From Holothuria scabra (lineage: Eukaryota > Echinodermata > Holothuroidea > Aspidochirotida > Holothuriidae), in NCBI GenBank assembly GCA_037179385.1, contig CM074190.1:9201784-9265783 (forward strand): 64,000 bases of DNA, in the 5' to 3' direction. This document shows, piece by piece, positions 13,001-24,075 of this stretch (positions are counted from its first letter, which is position 1; the number at the start of each line of letters is the position of its first letter). The position numbers were made by a program, and so were the translations under genes. A model generated the notes under the pieces. The model worked only from the letters and a program-made list of their open reading frames with translations, ran no database searches and was not told where the DNA came from.

Positions 13001-16000
13001 TTATCAAACCTCAAAATTTAAATGACCCCTACAGGTGGGCTTTATTTTTGGGTAATAAGAGTACTAAATGACCTTATTAAATCCAAAAATACAGGTAAGG
13101 AATAAATGGTACTGTACATAGTTTGATTTTCATGTGGCAATGAAAGGCGGGCCACTTAGAGCAAGTATTGTGTTTAAAGGCCCAATTCTCTCACCCCAAA
13201 CAGTACCAATTCTCCTAACCCTCTTACTGTACTTAAGCCCCTCCCACAACTGTCTGAAATTCATCCTCATCTACTGTATCTAGACACCCTCTCAGTTTAT
13301 TGCTCCAGGGTGTACAGTATATAAAAAAGCTCAATGTGTGTTTAAAATCAAAAACTTTTTCAGTACATACAATTCATGCTGTGTAATATACAGTAAGCTT
13401 TGGTACTGTACTCTGTATTGATTTTAAACTACAATACTGTTAGCTGTCAATCAAAGAGCTGAGCCAGTTGAGAATTTCAGTAAACCCCTCTAAGAATTGT
13501 TGTTGGGGGTAAAAGGGTTGGTCATTTAAGTGAGAAGAACATCACCTACTGTACAAAATACTTTATGTAGTGGGCGTATTAGTGATGGCACTGTCTTATA
13601 GAAGTAAATAGGGTAATATGTCATGTAGGCAGGGCTGATAGAGTTACATACAGTATAATTGTGGAATGATTTGTTCAATTTGCTTTTTGCATTGTACCAA
13701 AGGATTCATAGAAAATCAACTGAATTCAGTGAGAAAGTATGTGGGTCCAACAGTTTATTATTTTATGGTATATTCTGGAAGCTTTACACTAGCTACAGTA
13801 AAGATGCAGTTTGAAGGACTATAAACAAGGTCACAGTTGCAGCAGTCTACTCCCCCACTCTCACCAACAGTATAATTGTGGGATGTAACTTAACAAGTGC
13901 ATGTGTACTGTACACTCTTTCATGTCTCTCATTCCATCTCAACCACCTTTCCCTTCTACAGGGGTTTGTAAACATGATCATTTTTTCAACAGAGTAATGG
14001 TACTGTACTGTAGCTTTGAAATAAAAATGAGAACTTCTAATGGCAAATCCTTCAAAAATTCTTTTCCTTATTACAAAAATTCTCTTCTGTCCCTCACGCT
14101 TCCCTTTTTTGGAAGAATGCATCATACCCTAAGTTATCAGGGAAAAACTGTGTTTTACTGTAAACCCCTTTAGGTCAATATCACAAAAGTGATTGGACTT
14201 GGTATCCATGTTGTAAATTTATTTCAATTCCTTCAAACTTTGATAGAAGTACTGTAAGTAAAATGTTTGACATGTATAAGAACCGAGTTTTGTTCATTTC
14301 ATCCCTTGTGCCAGTCAACATGTTTCTGTTTCAACATGCTAAATGTTATGCAGTAGATATGTTTTGATTGCATGTTTTGGTTGCTTGTTAGAGTCTGTTT
14401 GTAAAATCAACCATTGACATTATCAAACAGTAATGTAGCCAAAACAATATACAACACCTTCCAAATTCACTGTCAGTTACTCTCACTTGCAGATAAGGTG
14501 TTGTTGGCTTTGGCCCTGTGCTGTACTGTAGGTACACGTACAGGGGTCTGCTAATAAAATAATTAGCTTATAAATCCTCAAAGGAGATGATACAGTAAAT
14601 AGCCACATTTTTCACCATACACAGTAAGCTTGTCACTGTTGCAGTTGGAGAATTTACTGTGCAGTAGAATGGAGGGACTATAGACTGGATGTATCAAATT
14701 GTCTTTAATCACTTTTAATTGTTTTGGCTGTGGTTGTAATATTTGGACAGAGCACAGTCTTGTAAGGATAGAGGGTCAAATTGAGGTGGTTGTTTAGAAC
14801 TTCACAAGAAATTTACAGTATATACACCAGTAGTAGCTGAGATTTATTTATTGTGATCATGTTGGGAATTAAGGGCACAGTCTTTCTTAGAAACATCATT
14901 AAAATGAATTTTCAAACAAAGCGGTAACTTCCAAAGTTCTCTCAATTTATTAAACAAAAACCTATAGCTGTCAGCATTTTTAACTCTACTGGGCTTCAAA
15001 CTGCTGCAACATTATGAAAAAAAGGCATGATTTCTTATTTTTGGCTCATTGTTTCCTTTGCAAGTTGCATTTGTTGCATGTTTTGAATGTTTCTGGCCTG
15101 GAGAAGGGGTCTCAAATTTTCAAAAATTTGGGTGTCCTTACATGCAACTTTGTGCTACAGTATGTTTGATACCTTTTAAAGTAACATTTGGAGTGTTACA
15201 AAATGTGCATATTTTTCAGAGCTGAAAACTAATTGGCTTCAGTGAAGGGGCCTGGGGACACACTCCCTCTCCTTTGAAAATATTTGAGCAATCTGGTGCT
15301 ACATATGCAACCTTTTGAAGTAAAGTTTGTATGATTAAATTACACATCTTTATTTAGGATCTAAAAGAAATTGGCACCTGTAAGGGGGGGATCATGAAAT
15401 GAATGAAATGAATACTGTAGAGCAACTCATCAAAACTCATACTAACTTTATACATGTATTTGTAAATTTACAGTGATAAGTGGAGGCTCAGAAAAACTCA
15501 GCTCCATTGCTTTTTAGAACTACTTGCAGTACTATTACCATGTGAGTAAATGATGAGATGACACCTATAGTACTGTACATGCAATATGTTTTTCTTCTTA
15601 TACAATTTACAGGTATGGAGAAATTGTGAACATTAACCTTGTAAGAGACAAGAAAACTGGGAAATCACAAGGTTACTGTTTTATCGCTTATGAAGATCAG
15701 AGAAGCACCATACTGGCAGTAGATAATTTCAACGGAATTCAGGTAAAGTAACCATGCAGCAGTCTTGATTCAAAGATGGGTGATTGCACAATTTCCACAC
15801 TCGATTAACAAGTCTCATAAAGAAAATGTTTGTCTGTGGAAAATTTTGACACTGTTTTCCTACTGTACATGTATTATCTGGATCACATTACGTGTTAAGC
15901 TCAATGTGGAATTCTCTAGCAAATACCGTACCGCTGAAAGAAGGTCTTTTGAAGTAAACAATACCGAGTCAGATCAGGCCTCGATTTTCAGAAAAATTTA

Positions 16001-19000
16001 TGGTTGTCCTTCGGGCAACCAAATGTCCTAAAGAAAATTTGGTTGTCCGAAACATTTTGTCCAAAACATTACCGTACAAAACATTAATTGTGTTTATGTT
16101 TGATTGGTCTTGAAGAATAAAAAGATATGATTTTTGCAGGACAAAAACATTTGTATGATGGAAAAAGTTGAAAGAGTTGATCAGTCAACAGTATTCTTCC
16201 ATCAGATAAAAGCAAGCTGCTTGAATATAGTTCATTGTGAGAGAAAAATGGCGATGGACAACCAACTTTCAACTTTTGGTTGTCCATATGGAATTTTAGT
16301 TGTCCCGGACAATCGGACAACCATGAAAATCGAGCCCTTCAGATACCACAGTACTAGATAACGGCGCTTTGATCCCACCTGCCTGATCACACCAGCTCAT
16401 CTCCATTTACAAAACTTGTAAAGTGTGAATAAACGTTTACACTGTCTAGTGTCCATGGAAAAAGTTCTCTTATAGGAGGTTGTTCTCACCAAGACGATGG
16501 ACTGTTCTGTGACAAACTGAGGCAGCAAGGTGGTTTACCCATTGCCAGGTGAACTGTGGGCTAATTAAATAGGATCATCTAACTGATAGCACATGCTTGA
16601 TTAGATGGTTTAGTGAAGGCAAGCGGAAGGTTCAAACTCAGGGCCCTTCCGAGAGAACACGTCATGACCCCAAAAAATTACAGAGGGGAAGGGGGGGTTT
16701 CACATGAACCTTGGTACCACACTGCCATGTAAAAGACCTATCTGGCTGCAGGGAAGGCATCATCAGGGGGCTGCACAGTTTTCACACTTATACACGATAA
16801 TAACTATTGTGCTGTACCCCTAATGATTGTACATTTATGGGAATATGGGTGCAGGTTGCTGTAACATACTGTACATTTTGTAAAGTAATCTTTACCAGTT
16901 CACAGAGTGAGATATGAAAGGAGTAATAGCACAATTTTTTTTAAAGGAAAAAGGTTATCAGTTTGACAGAAAAAGACATTTCATTGGCAACCCTTCAGTT
17001 TAATGTGGTGGTCAGCTGTTAACATGAGACCATCTAGGATTGTAAAGAGACTGTATACATAATATTTCATGAATGAACCTCAATGGATCTCTCCTAGTTA
17101 ACATGTAACTGTACTGTACCTGCTTTATATTGACCTCTGTGTGTTTTTGTTTTAATCTAAGGTTTGTTAGAGGTCAAATGAAGAAAACTTCATCACTTTG
17201 AAATATTCAGTTCAAGAAATGGGCAGCCCTTACTGTACAGTAGATCATTTCATGAAGTACAGAACAGCTTTCATTTCTTCAGTTCCTAGCACTGTTACTG
17301 GCGATCTTACCTGGACAGAGTAGAGGAACTTGTATTTTATTACAAAATCATTAGTCTTTATTTTAGTGTTTAAATTGAAGAGAAATCTGCTGTTTTTGCA
17401 CCCTGGTTTTTATTTCATTGAGTTCCTGTATGTTTTGAAGCACACAACTTGCCTGGCAAAATTGAAATGGAAGAAAGCACTACTCCTATCATACTGTAGC
17501 TTTGCATTTCATTTAACCAATGCCCTTACCCATGCCTATTGTGGATTTAAAGACATACAGTATTTGGTTGCTTTTCACTGGGGTCTGAATAAGAGAGACA
17601 AAAATATTCCAGATCATGTCCTCCAAACCCTGTCACCATGTCTTTTTCCTGATACATGATACTGTATCTCCCTTTAAAGATTGATTAATTTTGTTGAAAC
17701 ATACAGTAGGCTTACTTTACCCCCACTTGTCAACAAAGTCACCAAAAGTTTCATAATGTGAGCACATTGCTCCAGATTCTTTTTGTTTTTCTTTGAATGT
17801 CCTATTAATCCTTGAAAGTTGATACTGTTCGAAATTGTTTCAGTATATAGCATACCCCTACGCCATATGTAGGGTATAAATGTAGCAAACAATTTTGATG
17901 AATTATCAGGTTCAAAATCATGAACAAATTGAATGTAACATCAAATTAATATGCTGTGATGACATTGCAGAAATCCCATAATGCATTATACCTCAAGAAA
18001 AGTTGGCATTAATTAGATAATGAGTACCTTCTGAATGCGATGCTTTTAAAAATTAGTTTTCACCTCATGAAAGAAAATATTTTTCTGCTTATTTTGGAAG
18101 TCCATAAATGTTACTTCAGGAAAATCTCATTTAATTCCTGAGATGCATTGTTTTTTGTTTTGTGCCAACTGCATGGTTAAGTAGTGGTTACATCTTTTAG
18201 CTTGCAGCCGGGAGGTCTTGAGTTTGAATCCTGACCAGGTCATACTGTACAGGAGACTTTGAAAACTGAGCCTACTGCCATTGTGCTTGGTGCTCAGCAT
18301 AAGCAATGGAGTAGGGAGAACAAGCCCTGGACAACAAGTAGGAGAAAAGTTCACAGCCTATTCTACTTATACCAATTAGTTGGAAACTGGGTCATAAAAT
18401 TTCATATAACTACAAACTGTACTTTATGCCTAGTACCTTCTTAACCCATAGTAGCACTACAGTATGTACTGTGTATGTGAGCTGCATTTCAGCTTTATGT
18501 TTCCGTGCTTTATATTTGTAGCTGTTGGGACGGACAATTCGAGTGGACCATGTTGCAAATTACAGGCCACCAAAAGAATATGAAGATGATGATGAAGTTA
18601 CTAAAAGGCTGCGTTTAGAAGGATGTGCTCCAAAGATTGAACCTGATAGCCCACATCCAGCTGAAGATGATGAACCATCACCAAAGAAGTTGAAAAAAGG
18701 TTATCTTTGATTTGACTGTCTCATTTTATTTACTGACAATTTGATGATACAATTTCTTTAAAACCTTTAAAGATGTATGCCTGATTTATTTTGTAGCATT
18801 GGGAAAAGGATTGAGTGTCATAATGGCAGGGGGGTGGGTGGAGGTGGGGTGTGGGGTGTGGGGGGTTGTTATGGTACAAATAAGAGTCAGAGTTGGCTGT
18901 AGATTGAGTAAAGAAGAAAATTAGCAGAAAAAGTCATGCTTCAAAGTCCAGTTGCTTGCTGCACAAAAATGTGCATTTGGACAAATAAACATACATGTAC

Positions 19001-22000
19001 AGTATGAGCATGCAGGGTCTACTCAGGACAATGGCCAAACCAAGACTAACAAACTAACAAACAACACAAAAATAAAGGACTAACACAACATTACAGCAAA
19101 AGGACTTACGTAATACTATGCATTATTTGTCTGCACATGTAACATAAATTCCAAACATATAAATTTAACTTTAAACTCTTGCAATTTGGTGGAGAAGAGG
19201 GAAAAATTGTGTTAAACAGATGCATGAAACTTGATTGGCTCTGTGGTATTTCTGGACCTTAGCAACCTTGATGTAAATGGAGAGCAATACTTGTGTGATT
19301 CTTGTATATTGCTATATTGCATATTTTCACATATGCTTATGATATTATGCTGCCTAAATTTGCAATTGACATAAGAGGATATTAAAATTTAAAAATCAAA
19401 GCTGCAAATGAATTGCCACCCTTATCTGTTTATATGATGGGATGATCGAGGATAGAAGAAAGTGAGACATACAGCAGTGTTAATTGAAGACTCTCTGTGT
19501 GTAATGTTTTCAGATTACAAGAGGATTGGAAAGCAGACACCAGCAATGCTTGCAGCAAAATCTGGCTCTTAATCTTTTTGTCTGTAAGGTTCCACAAACA
19601 TTTACTGTACTCAAAGTTGATGAAGAACTGGAAAAGGGCTATGTTGAATGAGTTTGAACTTTCTGTAACAATGAAAGGACTGATATTTGGATGCATGTTA
19701 GGACATTTAGAGGAAGGGTTTAGGCAAGAAATAAATTTTCTGGTTCAAGAGAGCATAAATTTTGTTTAAATTTCCTTCAGAACAGACACATATTTTGTGA
19801 TAGCAGCAATGAAGTTACTACATTTGTGACCCAAAGTTATATTGAGGCAAATGGAGGTTGTATCACTCCATCACATTTATAATAACTCCTTCACACCAGA
19901 GAAGTTGCTCTGATGCTCTCCAATTATTTGGAAAATATCAGTAGAACAAAAAAGCTTTCCTGATTTCCTGATCCATGAAAATTTTCATATTTGCTTCTTT
20001 GGTGCCAAGCTTTTCCTTGGTTTCTGTTGTGTTAACACATTTCCTGCTGCATTGGCAGGGTTCCCTAGGTTCTATCTATGCACAGAATGCTGCATGTTAG
20101 ATGTGTGTAATATTCTAGGTGCATCTCCTCTACATCAGTGCCATTTGAGACTGGTTGTTGCTACTTCAAATATACACCTTCCCCTTATCAATGGCACAGA
20201 TTGTATCCAAGTTTCAGCAGTTCAGCTATATTTCATTGATACATCTAAAGGACATTTACACACTGGTTCTTAACACATTTTTTTGTAAAGAGCATGGAAA
20301 AATTAGGGTACAGTATTTGTGACCACCAAAGTGATATTCAAACTTTTTGAAGGCCACAGTCCACTGGAGGCCATTTGCAGGGTAGTTGTCACAAAGCCTC
20401 TTGTTCATAGTGGAAACTTGTCATCAAATTTTACAGCCTTAATGTGTCATTGACACTGTGGAGTCTTTTTAATATAAAAAAGACTAAGCAATGATGTGAG
20501 GAGAATGTCTCACCAACTAGCCACACCTACTGGGTGGTCACTTTACCTGCTTCTGACTCATCACTCCATTCCAACAGTATAAACAACATGTATGTTTATG
20601 CTACACATATTTTGGTCACATGGCATTTATAGTAGGTTTTCACTGTATCTTGTTTGAGTTACATCTGGGCTACATGGATTTTTCACAAGTTTGAATTTTA
20701 CAACGGAGATAAGAAAAAATCTTTGAAGACCAGACAGGTCACATTCATGAAAATTCCCACTGCATTTAAGGAGTTCTTAATACTGCATTCAGTTGCCTTT
20801 TCATTGACATTGTGACAACTTCATTGATGTAGCTCTAGTGTGAAGGGGACTTATGGGTTGCTTTGTTTCTTTTGTTTGTCAGTCTGTGTTGACCATAAAG
20901 TTAAAAGGGAAATGACAAGCTCATGGGTGAATGTGAAGTTTTTAAAATTTCTATGCCTCTAATGAAATAACATCTGATAACACTGGATTGCTGAGGAGAG
21001 AATGGAGCACAAATGTCAAATGAAACAAAAGACTGCTCTTTAATGTGAGGCAGTGAACTCATTTGCCTGTTTCAAGTTCACTTTGTGTTGAAAGTGTGAC
21101 AGCTTTAAATGCTGCTACCTGTATCTTGAGGATTACACATTGGATTTGGATTGAAACTTCACCAAACTGTTTGTAATAAGTACTATTTAACCCTGAAGTC
21201 TTTTAAGATGAAATTTGGTGTGTATTTTTAAAACCAGTTCAATGGGTCTTATCATATCCAATGAACATAAAAACTATTGTGGACCTAAGCCGTTCAATTT
21301 ATCTGTATTATACCCACAGGGTGGTAGATTGTCATTTCCTGTTAGATTTGATAAGTAGCAGTGTTTCAAAATGTTATTGAAGTGGATACAACATGTTAAT
21401 TGCAGTGAATGTATTCTATGAAATGAAAAAAACTACAATAAAAGTTCTGGTATGTTAAATCATATTGTCTTTTGACTGTTTTTTTTCACAGAGAAAAAGT
21501 CAAAGAAGGACAAAGAAGGTAAGAAAAAGAAGAAAAAAAAGAAAAAGATGAATAGAGATGAAAAGGATAATGACAGTTCAGAAAACTCTAGTGACACAGA
21601 GTCTGATGATGATTCTCAGAAACAAAAGATGTCTAAAAACCTAGGTCAAAGGTCACAAAATAAGATAAGCAAGGGATTTTCTGATAGGACTAATGATCAT
21701 ATCCGTCACAGTGATCATAGAACAAATTTGCATGAGAAAGATAGAGAAGATAGAAAAATTTCATCTGATAGTTCTGGCAGCTTTAAAAAAGAAGAAAGGA
21801 GAGAAGTTGGAAGGAGATACAGAGAAGATGAAAAGAGGTTGGAGCGGTCAAAAGATTCCGAAAGACAAAGAGAACACTCACATAAAGAGAGATGGAGAGA
21901 GGATAAGGATAAAGAGTACAGATGCAGGGATAGGGAGGATAGAAAAGACAGGCACAGGGACAGAGGAAAATATTATCCAGAGAGCAACATTGGGGGAAGA

Positions 22001-22072
22001 GAAGACAGAAGGAGAAGGGATGAGGGCAGCAGAGATAAATATGATCGTGACAGACGTGATGGTAGAAGATGA
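1032..22072 (+). CDS. RBMX2: RBMX2, RRM protein of the spliceosomal RES complex (5 spliced coding exons)
   Basis: Join of 1032-1036, 9507-9674, 15613-15742, 18522-18699 and 21492-22072: 1062 nt, a multiple of three, giving 353 residues and a stop. All introns are GT-AG. The protein has an N-terminal linker, one RRM (about residues 36-114) with RNP2 YIYIGGLP and RNP1 GYCFIAYE, then a tail rich in Lys, Glu, Arg and Asp. It follows vertebrate RBMX2 (about 320 residues) almost residue for residue through the RRM; the tail is longer and diverged. By family knowledge RBMX2 (yeast Snu17/Ist3) is the RRM scaffold that binds Bud13 and Pml1 and contacts pre-mRNA near the branch site in activated spliceosomes, in the nucleus. 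Exons 2-5 are certain; exon 1 is inferred. It is the only housekeeping gene in the window. Confidence 0.93.
1786..2356 (+). mobile_element. Non-LTR retrotransposon endonuclease fragment, broken
   Basis: Translated pieces read VALQETKVD, then [14 protein letters not shown], then after a frame change [20 protein letters not shown] and [14 protein letters not shown]. These match the order of conserved blocks in CR1/L2-type apurinic endonuclease domains: the LQETK block, the GGGV block, YR-P and the GDFN block, here GDFY. At least one frameshift separates the parts and the reverse transcriptase half is missing. It ends abruptly where an antisense LINE fragment begins near 2360. Confidence 0.7.
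2345..3060 (-). mobile_element. LINE reverse-transcriptase C-terminal fragment, antisense
   Basis: On the minus strand the peptides run in order [95 protein letters not shown] and [10 protein letters not shown]. This is the typical C-terminal end of invertebrate LINE polymerases, with the [11 protein letters not shown] and GRPKTTW signatures. Frameshifts and stops interrupt it. It abuts the plus-strand endonuclease fragment head to head, so they are separate insertions. Confidence 0.8.
6271..6404 (+). repeat. Dispersed gggaacat-type repeat, left part (split by hAT insertion)
   Basis: The block has many gggaacat/gaacc units. It is closely similar to 25428-25565. Its right flank resumes at 8404, after the hAT-like element, with gggaacatcagggtacaacc, matching gagaacatcgggtagaccc at the other copy. 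The 25.4-kb copy therefore shows the uninterrupted state. No coding capacity is recognised. Confidence 0.7.
6405..8403. mobile_element. Nonautonomous hAT-like DNA transposon with 8-bp TSD
   Basis: The ends are inverted: CAGTGGCGGATCCAG at the left and CTGGATCTGCCACTG at the right. They are flanked by CTGAGAAC (6397-6404) and CTGGGAAC (8404-8411), an 8-bp target duplication with one mismatch, which is the hAT length. No transposase is recognisable in its 1999 bp. The interior at about 6560-7190 belongs to a dispersed family also seen near 30.5, 34, 49.2 and 57 kb. A poly-G tract (8349-8363) lies close to the right end. Confidence 0.8.
9507..9674 (+). CDS. RBMX2: RBMX2 coding exon 2 (N-terminus and first half of the RRM)
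   Basis: It lies between the acceptor tctaacacag and the donor gtaagt. It encodes residues 2-58, from the conserved Pro-Leu-Thr start through a Trp-His-Gln-Gln-Tyr linker to RNP2 (IYIGGLP) and the segment [12 protein letters not shown]. It enters with one base of Asn2 and leaves two bases into Gln58. The sequence matches the vertebrate RBMX2 RRM at nearly every position after RNP2. Confidence 0.93.
9675..15612 (+). other. RBMX2 intron 2
   Basis: A 5.9-kb AT-rich intron between proven exons. I see no coding frame of note. A lone transposon-like end (ggcccaggcgcattttaggg) occurs near 12126. TACTGTA and its complement recur throughout, for example near 9945, 11094, 12912, 13116, 13995 and 14522. 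Otherwise I see nothing. Confidence 0.7.
15613..15742 (+). CDS. RBMX2: RBMX2 coding exon 3 (RNP1 half of the RRM)
   Basis: The acceptor is tttacag and the donor gtaaag. It encodes residues 58-101: [20 protein letters not shown], then [20 protein letters not shown] and GIQ. The RNP1 core GYCFIAYE carries the aromatic residues that stack on RNA in RRM domains. Frame entry completes Gln58 and the exon ends on a whole codon (Gln101), so the next intron is phase 0. Confidence 0.94.
15976..16338. mobile_element. Short inverted-repeat DNA element (MITE) with about 7-bp TSD
   Basis: The left end AGGCCTCGATTTTCA is matched in inverse at the right end (complement AGGGCTCGATTTTCA). The flanks are TCAGATC (15969-15975) and TCAGATA (16339-16345), a 7-bp duplication with one mismatch. 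The interior repeats ggttgtcc/ggacaacc motifs in both orientations. Similar ggttgtcc/ggacaacc blocks occur inside the 37.5-39.8 kb insertion. hAT-like by TSD length; class uncertain. Confidence 0.65.
17590..18135 (+). repeat. Dispersed repeat family R1, copy 1
   Basis: It matches 31535-32050 in the same order and orientation: atattcca, tcaacaaa, tcctt-gaaa, attgaatg-aa, tgatgaca, cccata-tgcatta, aatgagta, ttttcacct, ttttctgc, tattttggaagt. Divergence is high, so these are old copies. No coding frame is recognisable. Confidence 0.6.
18172..18425 (+). mobile_element. tRNA-derived SINE, full-length copy in RBMX2 intron 3
   Basis: The head has a pol III B-box-like segment (gagtttgaatcctgacc) downstream of a degenerate A-box region. 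The body has aagcaatggagtagggagaa and ttggaaactgggtcataaaa. It is shared with copies at 23926-24052, 24497-24648 (minus), 30199-30350 (minus) and 45238-45475. The best head is in the 45-kb copy. Orientation is the same as RBMX2, 100 bases upstream of exon 4. Confidence 0.75.
18522..18699 (+). CDS. RBMX2: RBMX2 coding exon 4 (end of RRM, RES-contact segment, acidic linker)
   Basis: The acceptor is atttgtag. The exon starts with Leu-Leu-Gly-Arg-Thr and continues [20 protein letters not shown], the conserved last strand plus C-terminal helix region that in yeast Snu17 contacts Bud13 and Pml1 (family knowledge). It encodes residues 102-160 plus one base of Glu161. The donor G|gttatct is poor (consensus gtragt). 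Reading through it adds Gly-Tyr-Leu and a stop at 18708-18710, so intron retention would make a short protein lacking the basic tail. Confidence 0.9.
18700..21491 (+). other. RBMX2 intron 4
   Basis: A 2.8-kb intron with a weak gttatc donor. A G-rich tract lies 130 bases into it (18829-18868). The rest is AT-rich with short chance frames and no recognised repeat or gene. Confidence 0.7.
18829..18868 (+). promoter_or_regulatory. G-rich tract able to form a G-quadruplex; possible intronic splicing enhancer
   Basis: It has at least five runs of three to six G separated by one to four bases, on the transcribed-sense strand and so present in the RBMX2 pre-mRNA. G-triplet clusters just inside introns are known to support weak 5' splice sites. 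Here the donor at 18700 is weak, which makes that role plausible but inferred. Confidence 0.4.
21492..22072 (+). CDS. RBMX2: RBMX2 coding exon 5 (charged C-terminal tail and stop)
   Basis: The acceptor ttttttcacag is strong. Two bases finish Glu161, then the frame runs Lys-rich (a run of nine Lys near the start), Ser/Asp-rich, and finally through long Arg-Asp, Arg-Glu and Arg-Lys alternations to TGA at 22070-22072. RD/RE/KE-rich low-complexity tails are usual in RBMX2 and other spliceosomal proteins and are expected to be disordered. The only alternative long frame here (+1, from 21693) is a shadow of the same repeats. Confidence 0.9.
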
Positions 22073-22444
22073 GATGGACCAAAGTTTTGGATGGGCAATA
22101 ATCTGTTTTGATTTTTTCTTAAAGTATCCATTCCTATAAAATCTGACATAACCAGTACTGAGAGAGTGAAGTTTGACAGTGTTATTCAAATAATCCAGTA
22201 GGTTATAATAAGTGGCATCAGAGAACGTTGGGTTTATTTTTAGGACACATTGGGGCCATTGAAGACTTTAGAGATCAGCAGTCAGTCATGTGACTATGTT
22301 AGATCTAGCCTGCAAAATGCCATTTCTGCCATTTATGAGCATATAATTCAAATGTTTGTGTCTTTAGCCCAAATTAATGTGAAACAGCATTTCGTTTGTG
22401 ATCCTTTCACAATGAACTGGCTTGCTCTATCTCACAGCTTATTA

Positions 22445-22450
22445 AATAAA
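22445..22450 (+). promoter_or_regulatory. RBMX2: Likely RBMX2 poly(A) signal AATAAA
   Basis: This is the first canonical AATAAA after the stop codon, 373 bases downstream. Cleavage is expected 10-30 bases further on, just before the MITE at 22576. No other strong signal precedes it in the 3' UTR. Confidence 0.5.
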
Positions 22451-22575
22451 GTTATACCAAAAGGGAAACTTCCTTTATGCAGTGTTATTTCCTTATTTCA
22501 GTGCTACATTTCTAATCCTTTCAGATTTGTTACTTATTTGCTGATTAAGATAAGTTATTATATGTGAGCTAGTAT

Positions 22576-22716
22576 CAGGGTTGCTGATTTTTTTGATTTT
22601 TTTTAAAAAAATCATGATTTAAATCAGATTTTTTTGATTAAATCATGATTTTTTTCAATTAAAATCATGATTTTAATAGTGATTTTAATCAGTGTGATTA
22701 AAATCAAACAACCCTG
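22576..22716. mobile_element. hAT-type MITE with perfect 8-bp TSD
   Basis: It starts CAGGGTTGCTGATTT and ends AAATCAAACAACCCTG, inverted repeats of one another. It is flanked on both sides by GCTAGTAT (22568-22575 and 22717-22724), a perfect 8-bp target duplication. The 141-bp body is a set of gattt/aaatc palindromes. It sits about 125 bases after the RBMX2 poly(A) signal. Confidence 0.88.
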
Positions 22717-23925
22717 GCTAGTATGCATTAACAAATAACAAAAAAAGCAAAATAGATACCCAAGTATGGATAAAATCAAGACTGAACTTGGTTGAGGTTT
22801 TATGTTTGTACATGAAAATGAGGTGTCGTTCTCAGAATGTTTGAAAATCCGGAGCTTGTATTGAAAATTTTTTTGTTTTTTTGTGAGGAAAATTGGGAAC
22901 TTTGAGAGTTTCCTCAAGGAATATCTTCTCGAAAGTAAGTCAAGAAGTTTGTTGGGCTTACATCTTTCATCATATGGATGCAGGCTTCCCATGAAAGTTG
23001 TTCTTCTCCCTGCCTGGGATGGGGATTGGGATGCAGATGGGGTGGGGGTAGAGGTGCGGGGTGGGAAAGGGATGTGGGTTACAGCTGGGTCCACCCCTGG
23101 GTTGTGGCAGATGGTAGGTCCTACATTTTTCAAGTGATCTCGATTTGGTTGTCCCCCCTAGAGGTGGTATCAGGGGCAACTTGTCCTTGCCCCCCTTGCT
23201 ATGCCATTGGATTTTTCATTTTGAAAAGAAAACAAGCAAAGAAATGTGAGTTGTACAACAAGAATGTCACAAATTGCTTTGGACTATTCATTTATTTATG
23301 TAATAAACCTCAACATTTAGTATCTCAGCAATGAAACAAACAATAAAAATAGAATCAGGATCGATGAGATTTATTTTGCAACCTTTTACATATATATATT
23401 TCTTTGAAATTTTAGACATCAGATACATGTTAAAGATTTCTCAAGGGATTGGCCACTTAAGTACATGACCCCACCCTTGTGTGTATTGTCACTATGAGTG
23501 ACAGCGGGGTAATGGGTATGTACTTTGACACATGCAGATGATCTGATGTGGCATGTAGGATAAGTTTCTCAGATCAGTCTACCCTTGGCAAAAATATCAT
23601 TGATTTCAGTGCTAAAGGTAGTTGATACTAACAATCAATGCTTTTCATGACAAAATTAATGCAAAATTGTGAAGAATGAAAAAAAAAAACAAATGAGGAT
23701 GTACACCTTTCACCGGCGTTGCGTATTGCCTGTTCAATTGGACACTTGGAATCAGGGAAAAAATCCATCAAATGCTGCCGCTAATACAATGGGGGAAATT
23801 GGTGTGGATCTCATGTTCTTGTGCCTGAGACAAGTACAGGATACTAAGAGTGTTGGGGTGGAAGTAACTGCAGGAAGGTATATTACGCAACATATGTTAC
23901 ATTTCTACATATGTTACATTTGTGC

Positions 23926-24052
23926 GTGATGCTCCACATAAGCAATGGAGTAGGGAAAACGAGCCAGTGAGCTACAACTGGAAAAAAGGCCATGGCCGGC
24001 TCGACATGAACCCATAGGTTGGAAACTGTTCCCTAAAACTCCATCTAACTAA
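23926..24052 (+). mobile_element. SINE, 5'-truncated copy
   Basis: The body and tail only: gcgtgatgctccacataagc, caatggagtagggaaaacga, ctacaactggaaaaaaggcc, ggttggaaactg, ending actccatctaactaact. The tRNA-like head is missing. Confidence 0.75.
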
Positions 24053-24075
24053 CTACATTTCTACCTCCTACATGT

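Larger units (their letters stand above)
15743..18521 (+). other. RBMX2 intron 3
   Basis: A 2.8-kb intron. It contains a 363-bp inverted-repeat element (15976-16338), a copy of a roughly 550-bp dispersed repeat (about 17590-18135) and a tRNA-derived SINE (about 18172-18425) in sense orientation close to exon 4. No gene is seen in 16339-17589. Confidence 0.7.

Noticed and set aside
21693..22189. Long frames in other phases and on the minus strand over RBMX2 exon 5
   Set aside because: They are shadows of the repetitive Arg/Asp/Glu/Lys codons of the true exon.
22624..23133. 169-codon minus-strand frame
   Set aside because: It runs over the AT palindromes of the MITE and a G-rich patch; the protein is low complexity.
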